Origin: Bradyrhizobium sp. CSS354
Lineage (GTDB): Bacteria > Pseudomonadota > Alphaproteobacteria > Rhizobiales > Xanthobacteraceae
Reading direction: 5' to 3'
NCBI RefSeq assembly: GCF_029051725.1
Contig: NZ_JAACFU010000018.1
Span: 62,001-126,000 of the forward strand
DNA length: 64,000 nucleotides
Numbering within the stretch: position 1 is the first letter of the stretch; each line of letters begins with the position of its first letter. The notes below the pieces were generated by a model that was not told the DNA's origin, ran no database searches, and saw only the letters and a list, made by a program, of their open reading frames with translations. Position numbers and translations under genes: made by a program. Below are positions 20,371 to 28,566 of the stretch, in pieces.

Positions 20371-20390
20371 TTATATGTCTAGACATATAA
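20371..20390. promoter_or_regulatory. HutC operator candidate: perfect 20-base palindrome
   Basis: TTATATGTCTAGACATATAA is a perfect palindrome centred in the 99-base gap between hutI and hutF. HutC, a GntR-family repressor responding to urocanate, is encoded two genes to the right. One site placed 34-45 bases from both start codons could control both operons. The AT-rich core stands out in this GC-rich DNA. Confidence 0.8.
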
Positions 20391-20424
20391 TCGTGTCGCG
20401 GTTCTGTCCAGCCGGCATGGAAAC

Positions 20425-21783
20425 ATGACACGACTGCATTTCGCCTCCGCGCTCCTGCCCTCGGGCTGGGCCAATGACGTGCAGGTGGTGATTACCGCCG
20501 GCGCGATCGACGAGGTGACGCCGGGTGTGGCCCCGGGCTCCGGCGACGAACGCCACGAAATCGCGCTTCCGGGACTTTCGAGCCTGCACAGCCACGCCTT
20601 CCAGCGCGGCATGGCGGGACTTGCAGAACTGCGCGGCGATAGCACCGACACCTTCTGGACCTGGCGCGAGACGATGTACCGCTTCGCGCTGTCGATGACG
20701 CCTGACGACGTCGCAGCGGTCGCGACACTGCTTTATGTCGAGATGCTGGAGCAGGGTTTTACCCGCGTCGGCGAATTCCATTATCTACATCATGATCGCG
20801 GCGGCTCGCTCTACGCCGACATCGGCGAAATGGCCGCACGCATCGCGCAGGCCGCCGAAGCCTCGGGTATTGCGCTGACGTTGCTGCCGAGTTTCTATGC
20901 GCATGGCTCATTTGGGGGCGCAGCACCGCATGCCCGCCAGCGCCGCTTCATCTGTACGGTTGACCAATTTTCCGCGCTGATGGCTGCCTCGCGCAAGGCG
21001 ATTGAGCAATTGCCGGGCGCGAATATCGGCATCGCGCCGCACAGCTTGCGCGCTGTGACGCCGGCCGAGCTTGCCGCGATCATTCCGCTCGCGGACGGCG
21101 GACCGGTGCACATTCATGCCGCCGAGCAGGTGAAGGAAGTCGAGGATTGCCTGGCGTGGTCCGGGCGACGTCCGGTGCAATGGTTGCTGGAGCACGCACC
21201 CGTCGATCAACGCTGGTGCCTCATTCACGCCACCCACACCACGGACGAGGAAGTCCGCGCCTTCGCCAGGATCGGCGCGGTCGCCGGCCTCTGCCCTATC
21301 ACCGAGGCAAGCCTTGGCGACGGCATTTTCCCGGCTCGCGAATTCGTCGGTGCCGGCGGTGCCTTTGGCGTCGGCACGGATTCCAATGTGCTGGTCGGCG
21401 TCGCCGACGAGCTGCGCCAGCTCGAATATGGCCAACGGCTCAAGCATCGCGAGCGCAACGTGCTCTCTGCCGGTGCAGGCCGCTCGACGGGACGCGCCCT
21501 GTTCGATCATGCGCTTGCAGGCGGCGCGCGGGCACTGGCACAGATGTCAGTCGGTCTCACGCCAGGTGCGCGCGCCGACATCGTCACGCTCGACATCTCG
21601 CATCCCTCGCTGGCGGGGCGCGTGCGCGACGCCGCCATCGACGGCTGGATCTTTGCTGCGGGCAGCGGTGCGGTCGATTGCGTCTGGGCCGGTGGCGACA
21701 AGGTCGTCGAAGGCGGCCGGCACAGACTGCGCCAGGCCGCGCGCGAACACTTCAACGCATCGGTGCGGAGGCTCGTTGCATGA
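20425..21783 (+). CDS. hutF: Formimidoylglutamate deiminase
   Basis: 452 residues of the amidohydrolase family. It deiminates N-formimino-L-glutamate to N-formyl-glutamate and ammonia. Motifs are LPGLSSLHSHAFQRGMAGLAE (HxH metal site), VGEFHYLHHDRGG and GTDSNVLVG. Its presence means a histidine route through formylglutamate, which needs a deformylase (HutG) not seen in this window. The stop overlaps the hutC start (ATGA). Confidence 0.95.
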   Translation: MTRLHFASALLPSGWANDVQVVITAGAIDEVTPGVAPGSGDERHEIALPGLSSLHSHAFQRGMAGLAELRGDSTDTFWTWRETMYRFALSMTPDDVAAVATLLYVEMLEQGFTRVGEFHYLHHDRGGSLYADIGEMAARIAQAAEASGIALTLLPSFYAHGSFGGAAPHARQRRFICTVDQFSALMAASRKAIEQLPGANIGIAPHSLRAVTPAELAAIIPLADGGPVHIHAAEQVKEVEDCLAWSGRRPVQWLLEHAPVDQRWCLIHATHTTDEEVRAFARIGAVAGLCPITEASLGDGIFPAREFVGAGGAFGVGTDSNVLVGVADELRQLEYGQRLKHRERNVLSAGAGRSTGRALFDHALAGGARALAQMSVGLTPGARADIVTLDISHPSLAGRVRDAAIDGWIFAAGSGAVDCVWAGGDKVVEGGRHRLRQAAREHFNASVRRLVA

Positions 21784-22508
21784 GTCTCGCGACTGATACG
21801 ACCGACCAGCTCACGCTCTACAAACGGATTCGCGCCGATATCGAGAACCGCATTCTGACCGGCGAGTGGCCGCCCGGACATCGCATCCCGTTCGAGCACG
21901 AACTGGTCGCGCGTTACGGCTGCTCGCGCATGACCGTGAACAAGGCGCTCTCGGAGCTCGCCCAAGCCGACCTGATCGAGCGGCGGCGACGTGCCGGCTC
22001 TTTCGTCCGCCGGCCGCAACATCAGTCCGCCGTGCTCAAGATCGCGGACATGCGCGCCGAGATCACCGCGCTCGGGCGTGCTTACGGCTACGAGCTGATC
22101 GGCCGCAAGCTCCGCGCCGCAACCGCTGCCGACCGCGACCGCCTCGGCGTCAAGAAGGCCGCCAAGGTGGTCGCGATCACCTGCCGCCACAGCGCCGACA
22201 ACGTGCCTTTCGCCGTCGAGGACAGGCTGATCGATCTCGCGTCGGTGCCGGATGCAGCGACCGCGGATTTTTCGCGGGAGCCGCCCGGCTCGTGGCTGCT
22301 TCACCATGTTCCATGGACGGAGGCCGAGCATACGATCAGCGCCATCGTCGCGGACGATCGTACGGCGGAGGCGCTCGACATCGCCGTGGGCGCACCCTGC
22401 CTCGTGATCGACCGCTATACCTGGCGCAGCGCGCGCACGATCACCGCGGTGCGGCTGCTCTATCCCGGGGACTCTCACCGCCTTGTCGCCCGATTCAAGG
22501 GAGGCTGA
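21780..22508 (+). CDS. hutC: Histidine utilization repressor, GntR/HutC family
   Basis: 242 residues. An N-terminal GntR winged helix (ILTGEWPPGHRIPFEHELVA, then GCSRMTVNKALSELAQADLI) is followed by a UTRA effector domain from about residue 95. HutC proteins release DNA on binding urocanate. The palindrome at 20371-20390 is the obvious target. It is translationally coupled to hutF. Confidence 0.94.
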   Translation: MSLATDTTDQLTLYKRIRADIENRILTGEWPPGHRIPFEHELVARYGCSRMTVNKALSELAQADLIERRRRAGSFVRRPQHQSAVLKIADMRAEITALGRAYGYELIGRKLRAATAADRDRLGVKKAAKVVAITCRHSADNVPFAVEDRLIDLASVPDAATADFSREPPGSWLLHHVPWTEAEHTISAIVADDRTAEALDIAVGAPCLVIDRYTWRSARTITAVRLLYPGDSHRLVARFKGG

Positions 22509-22613
22509 GAGGACGTGTCGGCACAAATCGTGCAACACTTCGGGCAAGGGTCCAGGAGGACCGACCAAGATCAACAGGACGTCAATCCATCGATCGGCAA
22601 GAGGACGACAATC

Positions 22614-23558
22614 ATGCGTAGTTCGAAAGTTTTTGCGACAATCATTGCCCTCGCAGCTTCCACCCCCGTGCTCGCGGACGACGTCAAGGTCGGCGTCGGC
22701 ATCTCCGGATGGACCGGCTTCGCGCCGCTGACGCTGGCGAAGGAGGCCGGCATCTTCAAGAAGAACGGCCTGGACGTCACCATCAAGAAGATTCCGCAGA
22801 AGGATCGCCATCTCGCGATCGCCTCCGGTGACGTCCAGTGCGCGGCAACGACCGTGGAGACCTGGATCTCCTGGAACGCCAACGGCGTCGCGACCAAGCA
22901 GATCTTCCAGCTCGACAAGAGCTACGGCGCCGACGGCATGGCCGTGCGCAACGATCTCGCCGCGATCAAGGATCTGAAGGGCAAGACGGTTGCGGCTTCC
23001 GCGCCCGGCACCTCGCCCTATTTCGCGCTGGCCTGGATGCTCAAGAAGAACGGCCTGTCCGTGAAGGACGTCACCGTCGTGAACCTCGAGCCGGCCGCGG
23101 CCGCGCAGGCCTTCGTCTCCGGCCAGAACGATGCCGCGATGACCTACGAGCCGTATCTGTCGACGGTTCGTGCCGCACCCGACAAGGGCAAGATCATCGC
23201 GACCACGCTCGACTATCCGATGGTCATGGACACGTTCGGCTGCACGCCGAAATTCCTCACCGAGAACCCGAAGGCCGCCAAGGCGCTCGCCGACAGCTAT
23301 TTCGAAGCCCTCGACATGATCGCCAAGGACCAGGCCAAGGCCTACGAGATCATGGGTGCCGACGTGAAGCAGAGCGGCGAGGCGTTCGGCAACTCGGCGA
23401 AGTATCTGCGCTGGCAGGACAAGGCCGCGAACCAGCAATTCTTCGCCGGCGATTTCCTGACCTTCAACAAGGAGGCTGCCGACCTCCTGCTGGAGATCGG
23501 CATCATCAAGGCCGCGCCGAAGGTCGAGGATCTCTTCGACGCCAGCTACATCAAGTAA
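22614..23558 (+). CDS. NitT/TauT-type ABC substrate-binding protein in the hut cluster
   Basis: 314 residues from the ATG at 22614. Residues 1-20 form a signal peptide (TPVLA-DD). The mature protein is the NMT1/SsuA-like fold: GVGISGWTGFAPLTLAKEAG, then DLKGKTVAASAPGTSPYFAL. It lies 105 bases after hutC on the same strand and precedes its permease and ATPase. Hut-linked transporters of this type probably import histidine, urocanate or a related compound; the ligand is inference from position. Confidence 0.88.
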   Translation: MRSSKVFATIIALAASTPVLADDVKVGVGISGWTGFAPLTLAKEAGIFKKNGLDVTIKKIPQKDRHLAIASGDVQCAATTVETWISWNANGVATKQIFQLDKSYGADGMAVRNDLAAIKDLKGKTVAASAPGTSPYFALAWMLKKNGLSVKDVTVVNLEPAAAAQAFVSGQNDAAMTYEPYLSTVRAAPDKGKIIATTLDYPMVMDTFGCTPKFLTENPKAAKALADSYFEALDMIAKDQAKAYEIMGADVKQSGEAFGNSAKYLRWQDKAANQQFFAGDFLTFNKEAADLLLEIGIIKAAPKVEDLFDASYIK

Positions 23559-23572
23559 ATCTCTCAGGAGCC

Positions 23573-23600
23573 GCCGGCCCCGTCTCGCGGCGGGGCCGGC
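23573..23600 (+). terminator. Intercistronic hairpin between binding-protein and permease genes
   Basis: A perfect 10-base GC stem (GCCGGCCCCG at 23573-23582 with its complement at 23591-23600) and an 8-base loop lie 14 bases after the binding-protein stop. No T run follows. Such hairpins often protect the upstream message or attenuate read-through, giving more binding protein than membrane subunits. Confidence 0.65.
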
Positions 23601-23631
23601 AAACTTGTTCACCGCCCGGATAGACAGTTTG

Positions 23632-24405
23632 ATGCGTCCCCTCGATCCCGTGACGTCAAGGCAGCGCGTGGCTTACGGCCTTGCGTTCTTCGTGGTGTTC
23701 GTTGCCCTCTGGTCCTGGGCGACCTTCGGCGGCCACGTGTCGAAGGTGTTCCTCGCCAACCCGCTGACCATGGTGCAGGAAGGCGTCGATCTGATCGTCA
23801 AACAGGGCTTCCTGTTCGACATCGGCATGACAATCTGGCGCGTCGTCGGCGGCTTCGTGCTGGCCGCCATCATCGCGGTGCCGTTCGGCGTGCTGATGGG
23901 GGCGTACAAGCCCGTCGAGGCGTTCCTCGAACCGTTCGTCTCTTTTGCGCGCTATTTGCCGGCCTCCGCCTTCATTCCTCTCCTGATCCTTTGGGCCGGC
24001 ATCGGCGAGCTGCAGAAGCTGCTCGTCATCTTCATCGGTTCGGTGTTTCAGATCATCCTGATGATCGCCGTCACCGTCGGTACCACGCGGCGCGACCTGG
24101 TCGAGGCCGCCTATACGCTGGGGGCCAGCGACCGCGGCATCATCCGCCGCGTGCTGTTGCCCTCTTCCGCGCCGGAGATCGCCGAGATCCTGCGGCTGGT
24201 GCTGGGCTGGGCCTGGACCTATGTCATCGTCGCCGAACTGATCGGCTCCTCCTCCGGCATCGGCCACATGATCACCGACAGCCAGGCGCTGCTCAACACC
24301 GGCCAGATCATCTTCGGCATCATCGTGATCGGGCTGATCGGCCTCGTCTCGGACTTCCTGTTCAAGGCGTTCAACGCGTGGCTGTTTCCCTGGAGGCTCG
24401 CATGA
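23632..24405 (+). CDS. NitT/TauT-type ABC permease
   Basis: 257 residues from the ATG at 23632 (a TTG at 23605 would add 9). Six hydrophobic segments are visible. The EAA-type loop reads EAAYTLGASDRGIIRRVLLPSSAPEI, and FARYLPASAFIPLLILWAGIGE is typical of SsuC/TauC permeases. It overlaps the ATPase gene by 4 bases. Confidence 0.9.
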   Translation: MRPLDPVTSRQRVAYGLAFFVVFVALWSWATFGGHVSKVFLANPLTMVQEGVDLIVKQGFLFDIGMTIWRVVGGFVLAAIIAVPFGVLMGAYKPVEAFLEPFVSFARYLPASAFIPLLILWAGIGELQKLLVIFIGSVFQIILMIAVTVGTTRRDLVEAAYTLGASDRGIIRRVLLPSSAPEIAEILRLVLGWAWTYVIVAELIGSSSGIGHMITDSQALLNTGQIIFGIIVIGLIGLVSDFLFKAFNAWLFPWRLA

Positions 24406-25187
24406 CGATCCTCAAGATCGAACAGGTCTCGCGGACCTTTCCCGCGCGCCACGGCAACGCCCCAACGAGGGCACTGGAGCCGACCGATCTTGTGATCGGC
24501 AACAACGACTTCGTCACCATCCTCGGCCCTTCCGGCTGCGGCAAGTCCACGCTGCTTCGCATCGTCGCCGGCCTGGATCGCCCGACCGGCGGACGCGTGG
24601 TGCTCGACGGACGCGAGGTCACCGGTCCGGGCGCCGACCGCGGCATGGTGTTCCAGTCCTACACGCTGTTTCCCTGGCTGACGGTGCGCGAGAACATCGC
24701 CTTCGGCCTGCGCGAGCGTGGGGTGTCCGAGTCGGAGCGAAACAAGATCGCCGACGCCTTCATCCGCCAGGTCGGTCTGTCCGGCTTCGAGAACCATTGG
24801 CCAAAGCAGCTCTCCGGCGGCATGCAGCAGCGCACCGCGATCGCGCGCGCGCTCGCCAATGACCCCAAGATCCTGCTACTCGACGAGCCATTCGGCGCGC
24901 TCGACAACCAGACTCGCGCCCTGATGCAGGAAATGCTGCTCGGGATCTGGGAGCGCGACCAGAAGACCGTGCTCTTCGTGACCCACGACATCGAGGAAGC
25001 GATCTTCCTCGGCAGCCGCGTCATCGTCATGAGCGCGCGCCCCGGCCGCATCAAGGCCGAGATCAACGTGGACCTGCCGCATCCGCGCTCCTACAAGATC
25101 AAGACCACGCCCGAATTCGTCCAGTTGAAGGAACGGCTGGTCGAGGAGATCCGCACCGAGGCGTTGAAGGTTGCCGAGCATGCCTGA
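24402..25187 (+). CDS. NitT/TauT-type ABC ATPase
   Basis: 261 residues. Walker A GPSGCGKST, Q-loop MVFQSYTLFPWLTVREN, signature LSGGMQQR and Walker B ILLLDEPFGALDNQTR are intact, followed by THDIEEA. It completes the hut-linked importer. The gene is coupled to the permease (ATGA) and overlaps the M20 hydrolase start by 8 bases. Confidence 0.93.
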   Translation: MTILKIEQVSRTFPARHGNAPTRALEPTDLVIGNNDFVTILGPSGCGKSTLLRIVAGLDRPTGGRVVLDGREVTGPGADRGMVFQSYTLFPWLTVRENIAFGLRERGVSESERNKIADAFIRQVGLSGFENHWPKQLSGGMQQRTAIARALANDPKILLLDEPFGALDNQTRALMQEMLLGIWERDQKTVLFVTHDIEEAIFLGSRVIVMSARPGRIKAEINVDLPHPRSYKIKTTPEFVQLKERLVEEIRTEALKVAEHA

Positions 25188-26412
25188 CACTTTTTCACGC
25201 GCAAACGGGATACGCGTTCTCGCCGATCTCAATGCGCTCCGCGCCATCGGCGCCTACAAGACCGGCGTGCACAAGCCGACCTTCTCCGAGCCGCACAGGC
25301 TTTCGCTGGATTGGCTGGTGCGGAAGCTGCCCGACGCGGGCCTCACCGCGGCGATCGACGGCATCGGCAATGTCTTCGGCACCAGCGCAAAGCCGGGACC
25401 CAAGCTGCTGGCGGGATCGCATCTCGAAAGCCAGAACTACGCCGGCTGGCTCGACGGGCCGCTCGGCGTCGTCTACGCGCTCGAAGCGGCCCGCGTGCTC
25501 AATGCCGATCCCTCGCTCGACGGCGCGGTCGAACTTGCCGCCTGGTGCGACGAGGAAGGACATTTTGGGCACTTCCTCGGTTCGCGCTCCTATGTCGGAC
25601 AAGTGACCGAGGCCGACATTGATGCCGCACGCGACCGCACCAGCGGCCGCAGCATGCGGGAGGCACTCGCCGACATGGGGCTGGCAGGACGACCGCGCAT
25701 TACCGCCGAGCCGGGCCGGCATGTCGGATATCTGGAAGCGCATATCGAGCAGGGCGACACGCTCGAAAGCGGTCGCCTTGCGATCGGCGTCGTCACCTCC
25801 ATCGTGGGCATCTGGCAATACCAGATCAATTTCGTCGGTGAGCAGAATCACGCCGGCACCACCCGCATGGCTGCACGGAAGGATGCCGGGCTGGCGCTGG
25901 CAAAATTCTGCGTCGCGATCGACGAGCGTTTCCCTGATACAAGCGGCCCGCGCACGGTCTGGACCACCGGCCGCATCACGCTCGATCCTGGCGCGCCCAG
26001 CATCATTCCGGGGGGAGCCGAAATGCTGTTCCAGATCCGCGACGACGATCCATCGGTTATCGCGCGGCTGGAGGAGTTGCTGCGGAGCATGGTGTACGAG
26101 GCCAGCGCGAAAGGCCCCTGCACCATCACCGTGGAAAAGATTCGCACTGGCGCTCCGGCCATGATGAACGCGGGCATCCAGGACGCGATCGAAGCCGCGA
26201 GCAAGGCCCTTGCCGGCGGACGGTCCGTCCGCATGCCCAGCGGCGCCGGCCACGACGCGCAGATGCTGGCGACGGTCATGCCCGCGGGTATGCTGTTCGT
26301 ACCGTCGATCGGCGGCATCAGCCATCACTGGACCGAGAACACCGCCGACGTCGACATCGTCACGGGCGCGCAAGTGTTCGTCGAAGCTTGTCGGCGGATA
26401 CTCGGCGGCTAG
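25180..26412 (+). CDS. M20-family amidohydrolase (N-carbamoyl-amino-acid hydrolase/allantoate hydrolase type)
   Basis: 410 residues from the ATG at 25180, which overlaps the ATPase gene by 8 bases. The metal ligands of the AmaB/HyuC/AllC group are present: GSHLESQ, DGPLGVVYALE, DEEGHFGHFLGS, HIEQGDTLE and SGAGHDAQM, with GEQNHAGTTRM in the dimer domain. These enzymes cleave N-carbamoyl or ureido amino acids. As the last gene of the hut transporter operon it may serve histidine breakdown, for example on N-carbamoyl-glutamate or even N-formyl-glutamate in the absence of hutG. That is inference; the family does not fix the substrate. Confidence 0.85.
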   Translation: MPDTFSRANGIRVLADLNALRAIGAYKTGVHKPTFSEPHRLSLDWLVRKLPDAGLTAAIDGIGNVFGTSAKPGPKLLAGSHLESQNYAGWLDGPLGVVYALEAARVLNADPSLDGAVELAAWCDEEGHFGHFLGSRSYVGQVTEADIDAARDRTSGRSMREALADMGLAGRPRITAEPGRHVGYLEAHIEQGDTLESGRLAIGVVTSIVGIWQYQINFVGEQNHAGTTRMAARKDAGLALAKFCVAIDERFPDTSGPRTVWTTGRITLDPGAPSIIPGGAEMLFQIRDDDPSVIARLEELLRSMVYEASAKGPCTITVEKIRTGAPAMMNAGIQDAIEAASKALAGGRSVRMPSGAGHDAQMLATVMPAGMLFVPSIGGISHHWTENTADVDIVTGAQVFVEACRRILGG

Positions 26413-26442
26413 AACGGCGTGCCGCCCCCACTCTCTCCCCAT

Positions 26443-26522
26443 CGTCATTGCGAGCGAAGCGAAGCAATCCAGAATCCCGCCGCGGCGGCAGACTGGATTG
26501 CTTCGCTTCGCTCGCAATGACG
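26443..26522. repeat. 30-base perfect inverted repeat (Bradyrhizobium-type palindromic element)
   Basis: A 30-base arm starting CGTCATTGCGAGCGAAGCGA at 26443-26472 is perfectly complemented at 26493-26522, around a 20-base GC-rich loop. The arm contains the direct repeat GCGAA-GCGAA. The element lies 30 bases after the M20 gene and could end its transcript. The motif is, from memory, a high-copy intergenic palindrome in Bradyrhizobium and relatives. Confidence 0.85.
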
Positions 26523-26643
26523 GAGTATGAGGCGGTAGCGCCGCTGTTCCAGTTAGCATTTTGAATTGCAGACACAGCTTCGCAGCCTCGCGGCGCATTT
26601 CGCCCGAGTTTTGCTTCGTCATTCCACCCTCGTGTCCAAGAGG

Positions 26644-26757
26644 GCGCAGGGAAGGCCGGGTGCCGGCTGGCACCCGCGGTCCGCTGCGCGAAAAGTACAC
26701 GCAGGAAAACCGCACAGCAGCATACAGGTGTAGCCAATCACTCGGCCTTCCCTGCGC
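26644..26757. repeat. Structured block bounded by a 15-base inverted repeat
   Basis: GCGCAGGGAAGGCCG at 26644-26658 is perfectly complemented at 26743-26757. Directly inside the left arm is a second hairpin, GGGTGCC-GGCT-GGCACCC. The block could fold as a branched RNA or be a small miniature-element remnant. No flanking target duplication was recognised. Confidence 0.6.
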
Positions 26758-27420
26758 GATGGTTGGACGGCTTATGCCGTGCTCTCCCGGGAGCCGAACT
26801 TTCCTTCTGGCCTCCCTCGCCTCGCGAATTGGATGATGCTGTCTGCCCGGTTGGGCTCGCACACACCTCCGCGAAAGCTTGACCGTAGCAACGACGGCCA
26901 GGACCACACGGTTTTGCCGTACGCGCATTCGTCATTTCGCCGCAGGGTTCGACGGCATCGTGCACGTAGCCATCGAAATACCGACGAGACGAACTTCACA
27001 GCGCCGCTCGTCCGCACGTGGCCACGGGCTCACAGGGACTACCCGCCCTGCCCGCACCTCTCGTGCCGACGCTGCCGCGTCCATCGCAACCCGGCTCGCA
27101 GTCAAGACGACAACGAGATCGCCCCTCAAGGATGAGCCGGGATGACCGACACATACGCCATTTCCGAATTTCGGTAAAGTGGAATATTTTTGCGCGCACG
27201 GCTTGACACCGGCGCAGGTCGGGCTGTCAGGGTGTTTCGTCTGACGGCGCAGCCCACCGGCGCCGCTGAGATGCCGGTGGCGAGCGAAGGGCCTGTGTGT
27301 CCGCTTGCGGCCACCCCACGGGCCGCCTGCGACAATCCGAGTCTGCCGCGGACATAAAGACGCAACAATTGCGCGGCTTGTCGATTGCCCCTGCCCCTGA
27401 TTCCCCCTCCCGGAGTTCCC

Positions 27421-28560
27421 ATGTCTTCTGCCGACAGGCCAGCGACACGCCTTGCGACCAGGCTTGCCTTCCTCGTCGCGGGCTTCGGCATCGCGTGCTG
27501 GGCACCGCTGGTGCCGTTCGCGAAGGCGCGGCTCGCCGTCGACGACGGCATCCTCGGACTGCTCCTGCTCAGCCTCGGCATCGGCTCGGTCGTCGCGATG
27601 GTTCTGACGGGCGTGCTGAGCGCGCGCTATGGCAGCAAGCCGATCATCATTGCGGGCGGGCTCGGTCTTGCCCTGGTCCTGCCTCTGCTGACAATCGCGA
27701 GCTCGCCCATGACGCTGGCGCTGGCACTGCTCGCATTTGGCGCCGCGCTTGGCTCCATCGACGTCGCCATGAACATTCACGCGGTTGAGGTGGAGCGCGC
27801 CGCGGGACGTCCGCTGATGTCCGGCTTCCACGCGCTGTTCAGCATCGGCGGCTTCGCCGGGGCCGCGCTCATGACCGCACTGCTCTCGCTGCAACTCGGT
27901 GCGCTCGCCTGCACACTGATCTGCTCCGTCCTGATGCTGATCGCGACGCTGGCGGCCTGGCCGCGGCTGCTTCGCTCCGTGCAGGTGCAGGAGGGGCCGT
28001 TGTTCGTGCTGCCGCATGGCGCCGTGCTCCTGCTCGCGCTGCTTTGCGCCATCACCTTCCTCGTCGAAGGCGCGATGCTCGATTGGGGCGCGCTGCTCGT
28101 CATCGGCGCGGGTCTCGTTTCCGAAGCGCAAGGCGGGATCGGTTATATCGTGTTCTCGGTCGCGATGACGATCGGGCGGCTCGGCGGCGACGCCGTCGTC
28201 GCACGCATCGGAGACCGCACGACATTGGTCTGGGGCAGCCTGATTGCGTTCGCGGGTTTCGTGGTCCTGCTCACCGCTCCCGTCGTGGCGGTCGCCGTAG
28301 CCGGCTTTTTGCTGATCGGCCTCGGCGCATCGAACCTCGTGCCGGTGCTGTTCCGCCGGGCGGCGAGGCAGACGGTGATGCCCACGGGGCTCGCCGTCGC
28401 GGCGATCACGACCGCCGGCTACGCCGGCGTTCTCGTCGGCCCCGCCGGTGTCGGCTTCGTCGCACGTCTTGGTGGATTGCCGATGGCGTTCTGGCTCCTG
28501 GCTGTGCTGATGGGCCTCGTCACGCTGTCGGCGCGCATCGTTACGCGCGCCGACGGCTGA
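27421..28560 (+). CDS. MFS transporter
   Basis: 379 residues from the ATG at 27421, with about twelve hydrophobic segments. Between segments 2 and 3 lies the MFS A-loop variant GVLSARYGSKPI, and the halves are joined by a short polar loop. ALGSIDVAMNIHAVEVER and GFHALFSIGGFAG are typical of the YfcJ/fucose-permease-like branch found in rhizobia. The substrate is unknown. It stands alone after the repeat-rich interval and converges with the TctC-type gene, 6 bases away. Confidence 0.85.
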   Translation: MSSADRPATRLATRLAFLVAGFGIACWAPLVPFAKARLAVDDGILGLLLLSLGIGSVVAMVLTGVLSARYGSKPIIIAGGLGLALVLPLLTIASSPMTLALALLAFGAALGSIDVAMNIHAVEVERAAGRPLMSGFHALFSIGGFAGAALMTALLSLQLGALACTLICSVLMLIATLAAWPRLLRSVQVQEGPLFVLPHGAVLLLALLCAITFLVEGAMLDWGALLVIGAGLVSEAQGGIGYIVFSVAMTIGRLGGDAVVARIGDRTTLVWGSLIAFAGFVVLLTAPVVAVAVAGFLLIGLGASNLVPVLFRRAARQTVMPTGLAVAAITTAGYAGVLVGPAGVGFVARLGGLPMAFWLLAVLMGLVTLSARIVTRADG

Positions 28561-28566
28561 GCGGCC

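Larger units (their letters stand above)
26413..27420. other. 1-kb non-coding, repeat-rich interval
   Basis: No convincing gene. It holds a 30-base perfect inverted repeat (26443-26522), a second structured block (26644-26757) and an extended stretch to about 27190. Read on the minus strand, that stretch matches a sequence I recall recurring between genes in Bradyrhizobium genomes, often mis-called as small ORFs. The final 230 bases are leader and promoter of the MFS gene. Confidence 0.6.

Noticed and set aside
26772-27017. Small ORFs in the repeat-rich interval
   Set aside because: Overlapping frames on both strands, no ribosome sites, and the block looks like a dispersed non-coding element.
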